Assembly: GCA_963714205.1 (NCBI GenBank)
Contig: CAVQNQ010000007.1
Coordinates: forward strand, 248,001-312,000
Origin: CAVQNQ01 sp963714205
Lineage (GTDB): Bacteria; Acidobacteriota; Terriglobia; Bryobacterales; Bryobacteraceae
Direction of reading: 5' to 3'
DNA length: 64,000 bases
Shown: positions 12,771-23,492 of the stretch, in pieces
How the letters are laid out: the number at the start of each line of letters is the position of its first letter
Numbering within the stretch: the first letter of the stretch is position 1
Made by a program: the position numbers and the translations under genes
The notes under the pieces: generated by a model
What the model saw: the letters and a program-made list of their open reading frames with translations, nothing else
The model's database searches: none
Told to the model about the DNA's origin: nothing

Positions 12771-14279
12771 TTGGGTAGACAAATCGATGTTACCGAACTG
12801 ATTCTGCGCGATGCCCATCAGAGTCTGCTGGCCACGCGCATGGCGCTCGAGGATATGATCCCCGCCTGCGCGGATCTCGACCAGGCCGGCTACTGGTCGG
12901 TGGAGTGCTGGGGCGGCGCCACCTTCGATGCCTGCATCCGCTTCCTCAATGAAGATCCCTGGGAACGCCTCCGGACATTTCGCAGGCTAATGCCGAACAC
13001 GCGGCTGCAGATGCTGCTGCGCGGGCAGAACCTGCTGGGTTACCGGCACTATGAAGACGGCGTGGTGGATCGCTTCGTCGAGAAGGCCGCCGAAAACGGC
13101 ATGGACGTGTTCCGCGTGTTCGACGCGCTCAATGACATCCGCAACCTGCGCCAGGCGCTGACGGCGGTGCGGCGCACCGGCAAGCACGCCCAGGGCACCA
13201 TCTGCTATACCGTCAGCCCGCTGCACACCATTACGGGTTTCGTCGAGATGGCCGAGCGGCTCATGGACCTGGGCTGCGATTCCATCTGTATTAAGGATAT
13301 GGCCGCGCTGCTCAAGCCCCAGCCGGCGTATGAAATCGTCAAGGGCATCAAGGACGCGCTGGGCGAGGAGACGCGCGTCCACGTGCATACGCACGCCACT
13401 ACGGGCGTGACCATGGTGAGCCTGATGAAGGCTATCGAGGCGGGCGCGGATTGCGTCGATACGGCCATCAGCTCGCTCAGCCTGGGACCGGGGCACAATC
13501 CCACCGAGAGCCTGGTCGAAATGCTGGAGGGCACGGGATTCACCACGCGGCTGGATAAGGCGAAGTTGCTGGCCGTCAAAGATCACTTCGATCGCGTACG
13601 GCCGCGCTACAAGGAGTTTCTTTCGAACATCACGGGCGTCGACACCGAGATCTTCAAGAGCCAGATTCCCGGCGGCATGATCTCGAACATGGAGAGCCAG
13701 CTCAAGCAGCAGAAGGCCGCGGACCGCATGAAGGACGTGCTGGCGGAGGTGCCGCGCGTGCGCAAGGATGCCGGCTATCCGCCGCTGGTGACGCCCTCGA
13801 GCCAGATTATCGGCACGCAGGCCGTGTTTAACGTGATCATGGGCCGCTACAAGGTGCTCACCGGCGAGTTCGCCGATCTCATGCTGGGATATTACGGCGA
13901 GACACTCGGGCACCGGGACCAGCACGTGATCGACCTGGCCGTCCGGCAGACCGGGAAGCAGCCCATACGCACGCGGCCCGCGGATCTGCTCAAGCCGGAG
14001 TGGCACGAGCTGCGTTCGGCGGGTCTGGGTCTGGCCGGCTGCAACGGTTCGGATGAAGATGTGCTCACTTATGCCATGTTTCCGGCGGTGGCTCCCAAGT
14101 TCTTCGCCACGCGCGCCGAAGGGCCCAAGAATCTGGGCAAGGATCCGGCCGCGGAGCTGACGCCCGCGCCTGCCGCGGCGCCCGCCGGCGATAACGGCAA
14201 AGGCCCGGTGCGAACGACGGTAACCTACGATGTGAAGCTCAACGGCCATAGTCACAAGGTGACGGTCTCGCCGGCCTGA
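12771..14279 (+). CDS. Transcarboxylase 5S-type carboxyltransferase subunit (pyruvate/oxaloacetate side)
   Basis: Carboxyltransferase of the pyruvate carboxylase / oxaloacetate decarboxylase alpha / transcarboxylase 5S family (502 aa). It moves CO2 between carboxybiotin and pyruvate or oxaloacetate. The TIM-barrel motifs are present: LRDAHQS at residues 12-18 (metal-binding Asp14), CIKDMAALL near 174 (the lysine that is carbamylated) and VHVHTHATTG near 204 (metal-binding histidines). The start is TTG at 12771: a stop lies at 12738 in frame, no ATG or GTG lies between, and a GGGGGGAT ribosome site sits just upstream. The C-terminus ends shortly after a Pro/Ala linker and has no biotin motif; biotin is on a separate carrier downstream. 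First gene of the operon. Confidence 0.9.
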   Translation: MGRQIDVTELILRDAHQSLLATRMALEDMIPACADLDQAGYWSVECWGGATFDACIRFLNEDPWERLRTFRRLMPNTRLQMLLRGQNLLGYRHYEDGVVDRFVEKAAENGMDVFRVFDALNDIRNLRQALTAVRRTGKHAQGTICYTVSPLHTITGFVEMAERLMDLGCDSICIKDMAALLKPQPAYEIVKGIKDALGEETRVHVHTHATTGVTMVSLMKAIEAGADCVDTAISSLSLGPGHNPTESLVEMLEGTGFTTRLDKAKLLAVKDHFDRVRPRYKEFLSNITGVDTEIFKSQIPGGMISNMESQLKQQKAADRMKDVLAEVPRVRKDAGYPPLVTPSSQIIGTQAVFNVIMGRYKVLTGEFADLMLGYYGETLGHRDQHVIDLAVRQTGKQPIRTRPADLLKPEWHELRSAGLGLAGCNGSDEDVLTYAMFPAVAPKFFATRAEGPKNLGKDPAAELTPAPAAAPAGDNGKGPVRTTVTYDVKLNGHSHKVTVSPA

Positions 14280-14313
14280 GCGGACGCGCCGCTTTGAGAT
14301 CAGGCACAAAATC

Positions 14314-15879
14314 ATGAACCCAGCTATCGATAGTGGCTCCATGCAGGGGAAGATCGAAGAACTGCGCGAGCGCCGCGACGCCGCGATGCTCGGCGGAGGC
14401 GCGGACAAGCTCGAAAAGCAGCGCCAGTCGGGGAAGATGACGGCGCGCGAGCGCATCGAGGCGCTCGTCGATCCCGAGAGCTTCGAGGAAGCCGGCTTGT
14501 TCGCGGAGCACCGCGCGACGCTGTTCGGCATGGCGGGGAAGAGCATGCCGGCCGATGGCGTAGTGACCGGCGCGGCCGCGGTGGGCGGACGGCTGATTCA
14601 CCTGGCCAGCCAGGATTTTACGGTGGCGGGCGGCTCGGCCGGCGAAGTGCACTCGATCAAGGTCGCCGATATTATGGAGCAGGCGCTCAAGACCGGGTCG
14701 CCCTTCGTGTTCATCAACGATTCCGGCGGCGCGCGCGTGCAGGAAGGCATCGATTCGCTCTCCGGCTACGGCAAGGTCTTTTACACCAACGTGATGCTTT
14801 CGGGAGCGGTGCCCCAGATCTCGCTCATCTGCGGCCCTTGCGCGGGCGGCGCGGCCTACAGCCCGGCGCTCACCGATTTCATCATCCAGACGCGCCAGGC
14901 GCAGATGTTCATCACCGGTCCGCAGGTCATCAAGCAGGTCACCGGCGAAAACGTCACGGCCGAACAGTTGGGCGGCCCGGAGGCCCACATGGTGAGCTCC
15001 GGGGTGATCCACTTCGTGGCCGAAAACGACCGGCACGCGGTGGCGCTGTGCCAGAAGCTGCTCGGCTTTCTGCCGTCGAATAACCTGGAAGACCCGCCCA
15101 CGGTGGCCGGCGAGAGCAGCGTGGATGCGAACCCGGAGCTGGAAAACCTGGTCCCGGTGGAAGCCAAACAGGGCTACGATGTTAAGCGCGTGATTCAAGC
15201 GGTGGTGGATGCGGGCGATTTTCTGGAAGTGCAGTCCGATTACGCGGCCAACATTGTGGTGGGATTTGCGCGGGTGACCGGGCGCAGCGTGGGAGTCATC
15301 GCCAACCAGCCCAGCGTGATCGCGGGCGCGCTCGATATCGGCGCTTCCAACAAGGCGGCGCGCTTCATCCGCTTCTGCAACGCCTTCAACATTCCGCTGC
15401 TCACCTTGGTGGACGTGCCGGGATTCCTGCCCGGCGTGCAGCAGGAGCACGGGGGCATCATCCGGCATGGCGCGAAGATGCTGTTTGCCTACTCGGCCGC
15501 CACGGTTCCCAAGGTGACCGTGATTCTGCGCAAGGCCTACGGCGGGGCCTACCTGGCGATGTGCGGCAAGGATCTGGGGGCGGATCGCGTGTTCGCCTGG
15601 CCCACCGCGGAAGTGGCCGTGATGGGGGCCGAGGGCGCGGCCGAGATCGTGTTCCGCAAGGAGATTCAGGACGCGACCGATAAAGCGGCCAAGCGCGCGG
15701 AGGTGATCGCGCGCTATCGAGACGCGTTCTCGAATCCCTACGTGGCCGCGGGGCGGAGGCTGGTGGACGCGGTGATCGAGCCTTCCCTGACCCGGCGGTA
15801 CGTGGCGCGGGCGCTCGAATACCTGCACACGAAACGGGAGCTGCGTCCGGCCAAGAAGCACGGGTTGATACCGTTATGA
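14314..15879 (+). CDS. Methylmalonyl-CoA carboxyltransferase 12S subunit / propionyl-CoA carboxylase beta-type
   Basis: Acyl-CoA carboxyltransferase (521 aa) of the crotonase-like two-domain fold. It transfers CO2 between methylmalonyl-CoA or propionyl-CoA and biotin. Recognisable parts are GKMTARERIEALVDPESF near residue 45, the oxyanion-hole glycines in GPCAGGAAYSPALTDF near 172, and the C-terminal KAYGGAYLAMCGK near 410. Sequence alone does not separate a transcarboxylase 12S subunit from a PCC beta or methylmalonyl-CoA decarboxylase alpha subunit. The neighbouring 5S-type and biotin-carrier genes, and the lack of a biotin carboxylase gene, favour the transcarboxylase. It overlaps the next gene by 4 bases. 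Confidence 0.93.
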   Translation: MNPAIDSGSMQGKIEELRERRDAAMLGGGADKLEKQRQSGKMTARERIEALVDPESFEEAGLFAEHRATLFGMAGKSMPADGVVTGAAAVGGRLIHLASQDFTVAGGSAGEVHSIKVADIMEQALKTGSPFVFINDSGGARVQEGIDSLSGYGKVFYTNVMLSGAVPQISLICGPCAGGAAYSPALTDFIIQTRQAQMFITGPQVIKQVTGENVTAEQLGGPEAHMVSSGVIHFVAENDRHAVALCQKLLGFLPSNNLEDPPTVAGESSVDANPELENLVPVEAKQGYDVKRVIQAVVDAGDFLEVQSDYAANIVVGFARVTGRSVGVIANQPSVIAGALDIGASNKAARFIRFCNAFNIPLLTLVDVPGFLPGVQQEHGGIIRHGAKMLFAYSAATVPKVTVILRKAYGGAYLAMCGKDLGADRVFAWPTAEVAVMGAEGAAEIVFRKEIQDATDKAAKRAEVIARYRDAFSNPYVAAGRRLVDAVIEPSLTRRYVARALEYLHTKRELRPAKKHGLIPL

Positions 15880-16190
15880 CGACTTCGATCGAAAATGTTT
15901 TGGCCGATATTCAGAAGCAGCTGGCGGCGCTGACGGAGCGGCTGGAGCGGGTCGAAGCGCGTTTCGCGGCCCCGACGGAACCAGATGGGCAAGCTGCAGC
16001 AAGCCTCGCCAGCGAGCCGGCGCGAACCCAGGAGGAAACCATTTCCGAAGAGGAACTGCTGGCGATATCGGCGGCCCTGGCGGCATACTTCGGCGTGCGC
16101 GTGCACGTGCGCCAGGTGCGGCTGATCGGCTCGCGGGCGTGGGCCCAGGAGGGTCGCGTCTCGATTCAAGCGTCGCACCGGCTGCACTAG
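15876..16190 (+). CDS. Small OadG/MmdE-like accessory protein, soluble form
   Basis: Protein of 104 aa without a membrane segment. Residues 1-30 form a probable coiled coil with heptad leucines (IENVLADIQKQLAALTERL). A Pro/Ala/Thr linker follows. The C-terminal ~45 residues (SEEELLAISAALAAYFG, then VRQVRLIGSRAWAQEGR) resemble the C-terminal part of OadG/MmdD and the short MmdE subunit of biotin-dependent sodium-pumping decarboxylases, where this segment helps the carboxyltransferase complex assemble. In those systems an N-terminal transmembrane helix anchors it; here a coiled coil takes its place. It overlaps the 12S gene by 4 bases and sits 12 bases before the biotin carrier. The family assignment is by eye and tentative. 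Confidence 0.6.
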   Translation: MTTSIENVLADIQKQLAALTERLERVEARFAAPTEPDGQAAASLASEPARTQEETISEEELLAISAALAAYFGVRVHVRQVRLIGSRAWAQEGRVSIQASHRLH

Positions 16191-16202
16191 GAATTCTCGC
16201 CA

Positions 16203-16589
16203 ATGAAACTCAAGATCACGGTCGATCAGAAGACTTACGAAGTGGACGTGGAAGCAGCCGAACCCGAAACTCCCTCGATGGCGCCGCGCGGATACGCAGT
16301 GGAACCCGCATCGGTCCGCCTGCCGGGCGCGCCCGCGCCGGCTACGGTCTCGACCACGGGCGGCGCGGTGAACGAGGAGAAGGTCTGCCGCAGTCCGGTT
16401 TCGGGCACCGTGGTGCGCGTGCTGGCGCAGCCCGGACAGACCTTGCAGGTGGGAGATGTGCTGGTGGTGCTGGAAGCCATGAAGATGGAGACCAACATCA
16501 CAGCGCCGGTCTCCGGGAAAGTGGCCAAAGTCAACGTGGCGCCCGGCGAGACCGTGCAATCCGGCCAGATTGTGTTGGAATTCGAATAG
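16203..16589 (+). CDS. Biotin carboxyl carrier protein (transcarboxylase 1.3S-type)
   Basis: Biotinylated carrier of 128 aa that shuttles CO2 between the two carboxyltransferase subunits. The N-terminus MKLKITVDQKTYEVDVE is the usual start of 1.3S/OadA-type carriers. A Pro/Ala-rich linker (about residues 18-60) leads to a biotinyl/lipoyl domain with the site LEAMKMETNI near residue 97, the second Lys of AMKM being biotinylated. The length is close to the 123-aa 1.3S subunit of Propionibacterium. It lies between the small accessory protein and the epimerase gene with short gaps, so it is part of the operon. Confidence 0.93.
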   Translation: MKLKITVDQKTYEVDVEAAEPETPSMAPRGYAVEPASVRLPGAPAPATVSTTGGAVNEEKVCRSPVSGTVVRVLAQPGQTLQVGDVLVVLEAMKMETNITAPVSGKVAKVNVAPGETVQSGQIVLEFE

Positions 16590-16595
16590 AACATC

Positions 16596-17063
16596 ATGAC
16601 ATCGGAACTGAAACAAGTGCCCGGCTTTCTTTTCTTCGATCATGTGGCCGTATCGGTGAGGCCCGGCGAGTTGGAGGCGCACGTCGGCGCGTACCAGGCG
16701 CTGGGATTTCACGAGGTGCATCGCGAGGACGTCCTGGGCAACGACCAGGTTCGCGAGGTGCTGCTCCAGGTGGGCGAGGGTCCCAACCTGGTGCAGTTGC
16801 TGGAGCCGCTCGACACGGCATCTCCGGTGGCCAAACAGATCGAAAGGAACGGAGGCCGCGGCGGGCTGGCGCACGTGGCTTTTCGGGTGGCCGATATTCA
16901 GAGGGCTTTCGATTACATGAAAGCGAACGGCTTCAACATTATCGACAAAGCTCCGCGCAAGGGGTCGCGCGGGACCACGGTCTTTTTCGTGCACCCCAAG
17001 AGCACGGAGGCGGCCGCCTTCGGGTACCTGATCGAAGTGGTCGAGGAGGGTTGTCATGCCTGA
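16596..17063 (+). CDS. mce: Methylmalonyl-CoA epimerase
   Basis: Vicinal-oxygen-chelate fold enzyme (155 aa) that interconverts (R)- and (S)-methylmalonyl-CoA, linking the mutase to the carboxyltransferase. Metal-binding pattern residues are seen in FFDHVAVSV near the N-terminus, in GLAHVAFRVADI in the second half, and a C-terminal YLIEVVEE. This copy has a slightly extended, hydrophilic N-terminus. It overlaps the mutase small-subunit gene by 8 bases. Annotation is supported by the neighbours on both sides. Confidence 0.92.
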   Translation: MTSELKQVPGFLFFDHVAVSVRPGELEAHVGAYQALGFHEVHREDVLGNDQVREVLLQVGEGPNLVQLLEPLDTASPVAKQIERNGGRGGLAHVAFRVADIQRAFDYMKANGFNIIDKAPRKGSRGTTVFFVHPKSTEAAAFGYLIEVVEEGCHA

Positions 17064-18462
17064 TTCCGCTCCAGGAACCGACGTGCTGAACCTGAGCCAG
17101 CATTTTCCGCCCACGTCGACGGCCGAGTGGGAAGCCGCCATTCACCGCGACCTCAAGGGCGCCGATTACGAAAAGAAGCTCGTCTGGCGTACCGAGGAAG
17201 AGATCGCCGTGCGGCCGTACTATCGGCGCGAAGATCTCGACGGCAAGGCCGCGGCCGTGCGCGGGGATGGCTCCGCGTGGGAGGCCGCGCAAGGGCCGGA
17301 GATGGCGGCGGGCGCCATTCGCGCCGACCAGTTGCACGAGGCGGGAGCCAACGCGGTCCAGGAGCTGGGCTACGCGCTGGCGGCGGCGGTTGAGCGGCTG
17401 GCGAAACTGGCGGCCACGCTGCCGGTGGATAAAGCGGCGCGGCGCATCGAATTCGTGTTCGCGATCGGCTCGACCTACTTTATGGAGATCGCCAAGCTGC
17501 GCGCCGCGCGCGTGTTGTGGGCGCAGGCGGTGGCGGCTTTCGGGGGCAGCGCGGAGGCCGGCCGCATACGAATTCTGGCGCGCACTTCGCGGCGCAACAA
17601 GAGCGTGTGCGACCGCTACTCGAACCTCCTGCGCGCCACCACCGAAGCCATGGCGGCGGCCATCGGCGGGTGCCGGCGTCTGTTCGTAGAACCGTTCGGA
17701 TTCGACGCGCACCTGGCCCTCAACGTTCAGCGGGTTCTGCGGGACGAGGCGCATCTGGACGCGGCGGCCGATCCGGCGGGCGGATCGTATTTCATCGAGG
17801 TCCTCACGGATGCGGTGGCGCGCGAGGCCTGGAAGCTATTCCAACAGGTGGAGGCCGAGGGCGGCTACGCCAAGGCCCGCGAATCGGGATCGGTGGCGCG
17901 GGCGCTGGAGGCCAGCCGCGCGGCGCGCAAAAAAGCCGCGGCCACGCGGCGCCGCACGCTGGTGGGCGTCAACAATTACCCCGATCCGAACGAGAAGACC
18001 TCGGATGTGGTGCCGCCCGGAGAGGGCGAAGAGGCCCCCTTCCCCGCGTTCCGGCTGGCCGAGCCTTTCGAAAAGATTCGCCAGCGGACCACGCGGCACA
18101 CGGCCCGCACCGGCTGCTATCCGAAACTCCTGCTCCTCAAGCGCGGCGATCTCAGAATGCGCATGGCGCGCGCCAATTTCGGAAGGAATTTCTTCGGCTG
18201 CGCGGGGTTCGACATCGCGGAAGCGGAGGAGTACGCCGGCACGGACGCCGACCTCATCCTTTTATGCAGCTCGGATGCCGAGTATCTCGAGATGGCCCGC
18301 GAAGTTTGCGCCCAGGTCAGCGTGCCGGTAATCGTGGCCGGCAACCCCAAGGAACAGGTGGAGGCGCTCCAGGCAGCCGGCGTTCAGGGCTTCATTCATG
18401 TCCAGAGCGATGCGGTCAAGACCCTCAGCGGGTGGCAGGACCGCCTGGGGATGGAGGCATAG
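17056..18462 (+). CDS. mutA: Methylmalonyl-CoA mutase small (beta) subunit, short form
   Basis: Non-catalytic partner of the B12-dependent mutase (468 aa). The TIM-barrel half shows FAIGSTYFMEIAKLRAARVL near residue 135, which is close to the same element in the large subunit, and DPAGGSYFIEVLTD near 238. The C-terminal cobalamin-like domain (about residues 345-468) has no DxHxxG motif, as expected for a small subunit that does not bind B12. Typical small subunits are about 620-640 residues, so this one lacks roughly 150 residues, mainly from the first part of the barrel. The reading frame is intact from its ATG at 17056, so this looks like real shortening. Confidence 0.88.
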   Translation: MPDSAPGTDVLNLSQHFPPTSTAEWEAAIHRDLKGADYEKKLVWRTEEEIAVRPYYRREDLDGKAAAVRGDGSAWEAAQGPEMAAGAIRADQLHEAGANAVQELGYALAAAVERLAKLAATLPVDKAARRIEFVFAIGSTYFMEIAKLRAARVLWAQAVAAFGGSAEAGRIRILARTSRRNKSVCDRYSNLLRATTEAMAAAIGGCRRLFVEPFGFDAHLALNVQRVLRDEAHLDAAADPAGGSYFIEVLTDAVAREAWKLFQQVEAEGGYAKARESGSVARALEASRAARKKAAATRRRTLVGVNNYPDPNEKTSDVVPPGEGEEAPFPAFRLAEPFEKIRQRTTRHTARTGCYPKLLLLKRGDLRMRMARANFGRNFFGCAGFDIAEAEEYAGTDADLILLCSSDAEYLEMAREVCAQVSVPVIVAGNPKEQVEALQAAGVQGFIHVQSDAVKTLSGWQDRLGMEA

Positions 18463-18465
18463 AGG

Positions 18466-20602
<2,137 letters not shown>

Positions 20603-20613
<11 letters not shown>

Positions 20614-21619
20614 CGTGGCTGGGGTCAACCGCCGGCGGCTGGCGCTCGAACGATACGTGGAGGGCATCCGGGGCGGGGATCGCGCCATCCTGGCCCGCGC
20701 CATCACGCTGGTGGAAAGCGACCTGGCGGCGGATGGCGATCTGGCGGCGCGGCTCCTCGATGCCATCCTGCCGTTCACCGGCCGCTCGCGGCGCGTGGGC
20801 ATCACGGGCGTGCCCGGCGTGGGCAAGAGCACCTTCATCGACGCGCTGGGAATGCACTTGATCCGCGAGCGCGGCGAGCGAGTGGCGGTGCTGAGCGTGG
20901 ATCCTTCTAGCCCCATCTCGGGCGGCAGCATCCTGGGCGATAAGACGCGCATGGAGCGGCTGAGCGTGGAGGAGCGGGCCTTCATTCGCCCCTCGCCTTC
21001 GCGGGGCCACCCGGGCGGCGTGACTCGGCGCACGCGCGAGACCATCCTGCTGTGCGAAGCGGCCGGCTACGGCAACATCCTGGTGGAGACGGTGGGGGTG
21101 GGGCAGGCGGAGACGGCGGTTCGCTCGATGACGGATTTCTTCCTGCTGCTGGGCCTGGCCGGAGCCGGCGACGAGTTGCAGGGCATCAAGCGCGGCATTC
21201 TCGAGATGATCGACGCCATGGCCATCAACAAGGCCGATGGCGAGAACAAGCCGCGCGTGGAGCGGGCGCGCTTCGAGTATGCCAGCGCGCTGCACCTCTT
21301 CCCCGCCCCTGAGGATGGCTGGACTCCGCGCGTGGTGACCTGCTCGGCGTTGCACGGGGACGGCATCGCGGAGATCTGGGAGATGATCCTGGAACACCGC
21401 CGCACGATGGAGGCCTCGGGCTGGATCGCCCGCCGCCGCAGCGCCCAGGCGGTGGAGTGGATGAGCGAACTGGTCGCCCTGGGCCTGGAGGATGCCTTGC
21501 GCCGCAGCCCGCGGGTGGCGGCGTGCCTACCCGGACTACGCGCCGCCGTGGACCGCGGAGAGATGACGCCTTTCGCCGCGAGCCGCGAGGTGCTGAAGCT
21601 GTTCGGGTGCGGGGAGTGA
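20603..21619 (+). CDS. meaB: MeaB/ArgK-type G-protein chaperone of methylmalonyl-CoA mutase
   Basis: P-loop GTPase of 338 aa that guards loading and repair of the mutase cofactor. Walker A (GVPGVGKSTF) lies near residues 69-78, followed by SVDPSSPISGGSILGDKTRM and a DETVGVGQ-type switch seen as VETVGVGQAE; NKADGEN gives base specificity. The start is GTG at 20603 inside the end of mutB; other starts in this region are out of frame. Its place directly after mutB supports the MeaB rather than the older ArgK label. Last gene of the eight-gene block. Confidence 0.94.
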
Positions 21620-21639
21620 CGGGAACGGTTATACATAAT

Positions 21640-21651
21640 GGTCTTGAGACC
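21640..21651. promoter_or_regulatory. Short dyad upstream of the toxin-antitoxin genes
   Basis: GGTCT-TG-AGACC forms a perfect 5-bp dyad about 45 bases before the antitoxin ATG, beside the AT-rich stretch TTATACATAATG. It is a plausible autoregulatory operator for a Phd-type antitoxin. A TATAAT also occurs at 21679-21684, but it overlaps an upstream ATG. Support is only positional. Confidence 0.25.
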
Positions 21652-21694
21652 CTGTTTTAGGCCGGCTTAAGCTAGCTGTATAATGAAGAGAGCT

Positions 21695-21946
21695 ATGCAG
21701 GAAATCGGAGCATTTGAAGCGAAGAACACGTTAGGATCTCTGTTGGACCGCGTTCAGGAAGGCGAGGAGATTGTGATTACGCGGCACGGTAAACCCGTGG
21801 CACGCTTGGTGCCCAATGTGGGGGGTAGCGACCGCTCCAAGGCGCTGGCTGCAGCGGAGCGAATAAGAGCGAGGGCGCGCAGCCTGAATGCGGGCCGATT
21901 TAGCTGGGACGCTTTGAAGGCGGAGCGGGATGCGGGCCGGCCATGA
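21695..21946 (+). CDS. Phd/YefM-type antitoxin
   Basis: Type II antitoxin of 83 aa. The N-terminus MQEIGAFEAKNTLGSLLDRV with GEEIVITRHGKPVARLVP is the standard Phd/prevent-host-death DNA-binding fold. The tail (FSWDALKAERDAGRP) is the usual toxin-wrapping segment. I prefer the ATG at 21695, which follows GAAGAGAG; an in-frame ATG at 21683 would add four residues. It overlaps the toxin gene by 4 bases (ATGA), as is usual for such pairs. Confidence 0.88.
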   Translation: MQEIGAFEAKNTLGSLLDRVQEGEEIVITRHGKPVARLVPNVGGSDRSKALAAAERIRARARSLNAGRFSWDALKAERDAGRP

Positions 21947-22373
21947 GTTTAGTCGTTGACAGCTCGGCGACTTTGGCGTGGGTATATGGCGATGAGACCA
22001 CAGACGCGATCTGCGAGGTCTTTGCTCGGTTGACGGAAAGGGGAGCCTGGGTTCCAGCGCTATGGAGGCTGGAGGTTGCGAATGTTCTGGAAATGGGTGT
22101 GCGGCGCGGCCGTCACGACGCTGCTTTCAGAGACGCCACGCTCGCGGACTTGGCCCTGTTTCCGATTAGCGTCGACCCAGAAACCGACCGGCAGGCCTGG
22201 GGCCTACGGTACGTCTGGCCGAGCGGCATCGATTGACTCTATATGACGCGGCGTATCTCGAATTGGCGCAACGGCGGGGACTGCCCCTGGCCACGCTCGA
22301 TACGGAACTGCGCAATGCTGCAAGCACCGAAGGCGTCATTTTACTCGGGAAAAACGAAGACCGGAATCTTTGA
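21943..22373 (+). pseudogene. vapC: VapC-type PIN-domain toxin, frameshifted
   Basis: PIN-domain ribonuclease toxin read in two frames. The first part (21943-22236, 97 aa) starts MSLVVDSSATLAWVYGDE, giving the first catalytic Asp, and has WRLEVANVL with the Glu. It then stops early. The rest of the domain continues in another frame from about 22203 to the TGA at 22373: RLAERHRLTLYDAAYLELA and LPLATLDTELRNAA, which hold the remaining acidic residues. Adding one base in the GGGG run at 22199-22202 restores a complete ~142-aa protein. As written, the product would lack half of the active site and should be inactive. True decay and assembly error are both possible. Confidence 0.85.
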
Positions 22374-22425
22374 TCTCGCTGACCGTCTTCCGCCGGTTGG
22401 CCTATACTAACCGGGGAGGTGCTGC

Positions 22426-23483
22426 ATGCACCGATTTAACCTCGTAGTGACCCTTGCGGTCGCGATTCCGGTTTCGATCGCGCTGGCCCAGCCGGCTCCA
22501 TCGTCGGGGCCTTACAAGGTCGTGAAGCAGGCCAGAACCGGCGGCGCGGGTGGCTTCGATTATGTCTATGCCGATTCCGACGGGCGGCGGCTGTACATTC
22601 CGCGCACCGGGCCGGGCGCGCGCGTCACGGTTTTCAACCTGGATACGCTCGAGCCGGTGGGCGAAATCCCCAATACCAACGCGCGCGGAGTGGCCGTCGA
22701 TCCCAAATCGGGCCACGGTTTCGCCAGCAGCAGCCCGGTGGCGATGTGGGACACCAAGACACTGGCGCTCATCAAGACCATCGAGGTGCAGGGCGGACCG
22801 GACGGAATCCTCTTCGACCCCTTCAACCAGCGCGTCTGGATCTTCAGCCATCGCGCGCCCAATGCCACCATCATCAATACGGTGGATGGCACCATTGCGG
22901 GCACCCTGGATCTCGGCGGCGCCCCGGAACAGGCGGTCACCGATGGCAACGGCCATCTGTGGGTGGATATCGAGGATAAGGACAACGTGGCCGCCGTGGA
23001 TGCCAAATCGCTTACGGTCACCGCGCATTACGACCTCGCGGGCAAGTGCGGCGGACCCGGCGGGCTGGCCTTCGACGCCAAGAACCGGATCCTGTTCGCG
23101 GCCTGCCATAATCCCGCCGTGATGGCCATTCTGGGAGCGGACGACGGCAAGCTCATCACCACGCTGCCCATCAACCCGGGCGTGGATGGCGCGGGCTTCA
23201 ACCCCAACACCATGGAGGCGTTCAGCTCGCAGGGCGATGGCACCCTCACGGTGGTGAAGGAGACGAGCCCACGAGCTTCGCGGTGGAGCAGACCGTGCGC
23301 ACCATGACCGGCGGCAAGACCATGACGGTGGACACCAAGACCAACCAGATCTACATCATTGCCGCGGAGTACGGCCCCGCTCCCCCGCCGCCCGCGGAGC
23401 CGCCACCTGGGGGACGCAGCGGACGGGGAGGACGCGGACCGATGGTCGCCGATTCGTTCACCATCCTGGTGGTCGGCAAGTAG
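22426..23483 (+). pseudogene. Secreted YncE/YVTN-type beta-propeller protein, frameshifted
   Basis: Exported repeat protein of about 350 aa in full. A signal peptide (LVVTLAVAIPVSIALAQ) begins after the ATG at 22426, which has a GGGGAGG ribosome site. Repeats such as DYVYADSDGRRLYIPRTGPG and NGHLWVDIEDKDNVAAVDAK fit a YncE-like beta-propeller. The first frame ends at 23307 after a spurious tail. The true continuation (FAVEQTVRTMTGGKTMTVD, then TNQIYIIAAEYGP, a Pro/Gly linker and SFTILVVGK) is in another frame to 23483. One extra base in the CCC run at 23268-23270 joins them. Function unknown; such proteins often sit in the periplasm. Confidence 0.82.
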
Positions 23484-23492
23484 GCCTGGCGC

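Noticed and set aside
14314..15879. Reading the 12S-type gene as propionyl-CoA carboxylase beta
   Set aside because: No biotin carboxylase subunit is linked, and a 5S-type partner and a stand-alone biotin carrier are. The sequence alone would allow it.
12771..17063. A sodium-pumping methylmalonyl-CoA or oxaloacetate decarboxylase
   Set aside because: The membrane beta subunit is missing and the small OadG/MmdE-like protein has no transmembrane helix.
21679..21684. TATAAT as the -10 of the toxin-antitoxin promoter
   Set aside because: It overlaps the ATG at 21683 and lies only a few bases from the preferred ATG at 21695, so the ribosome site would not be in the transcript; kept only as a remark.
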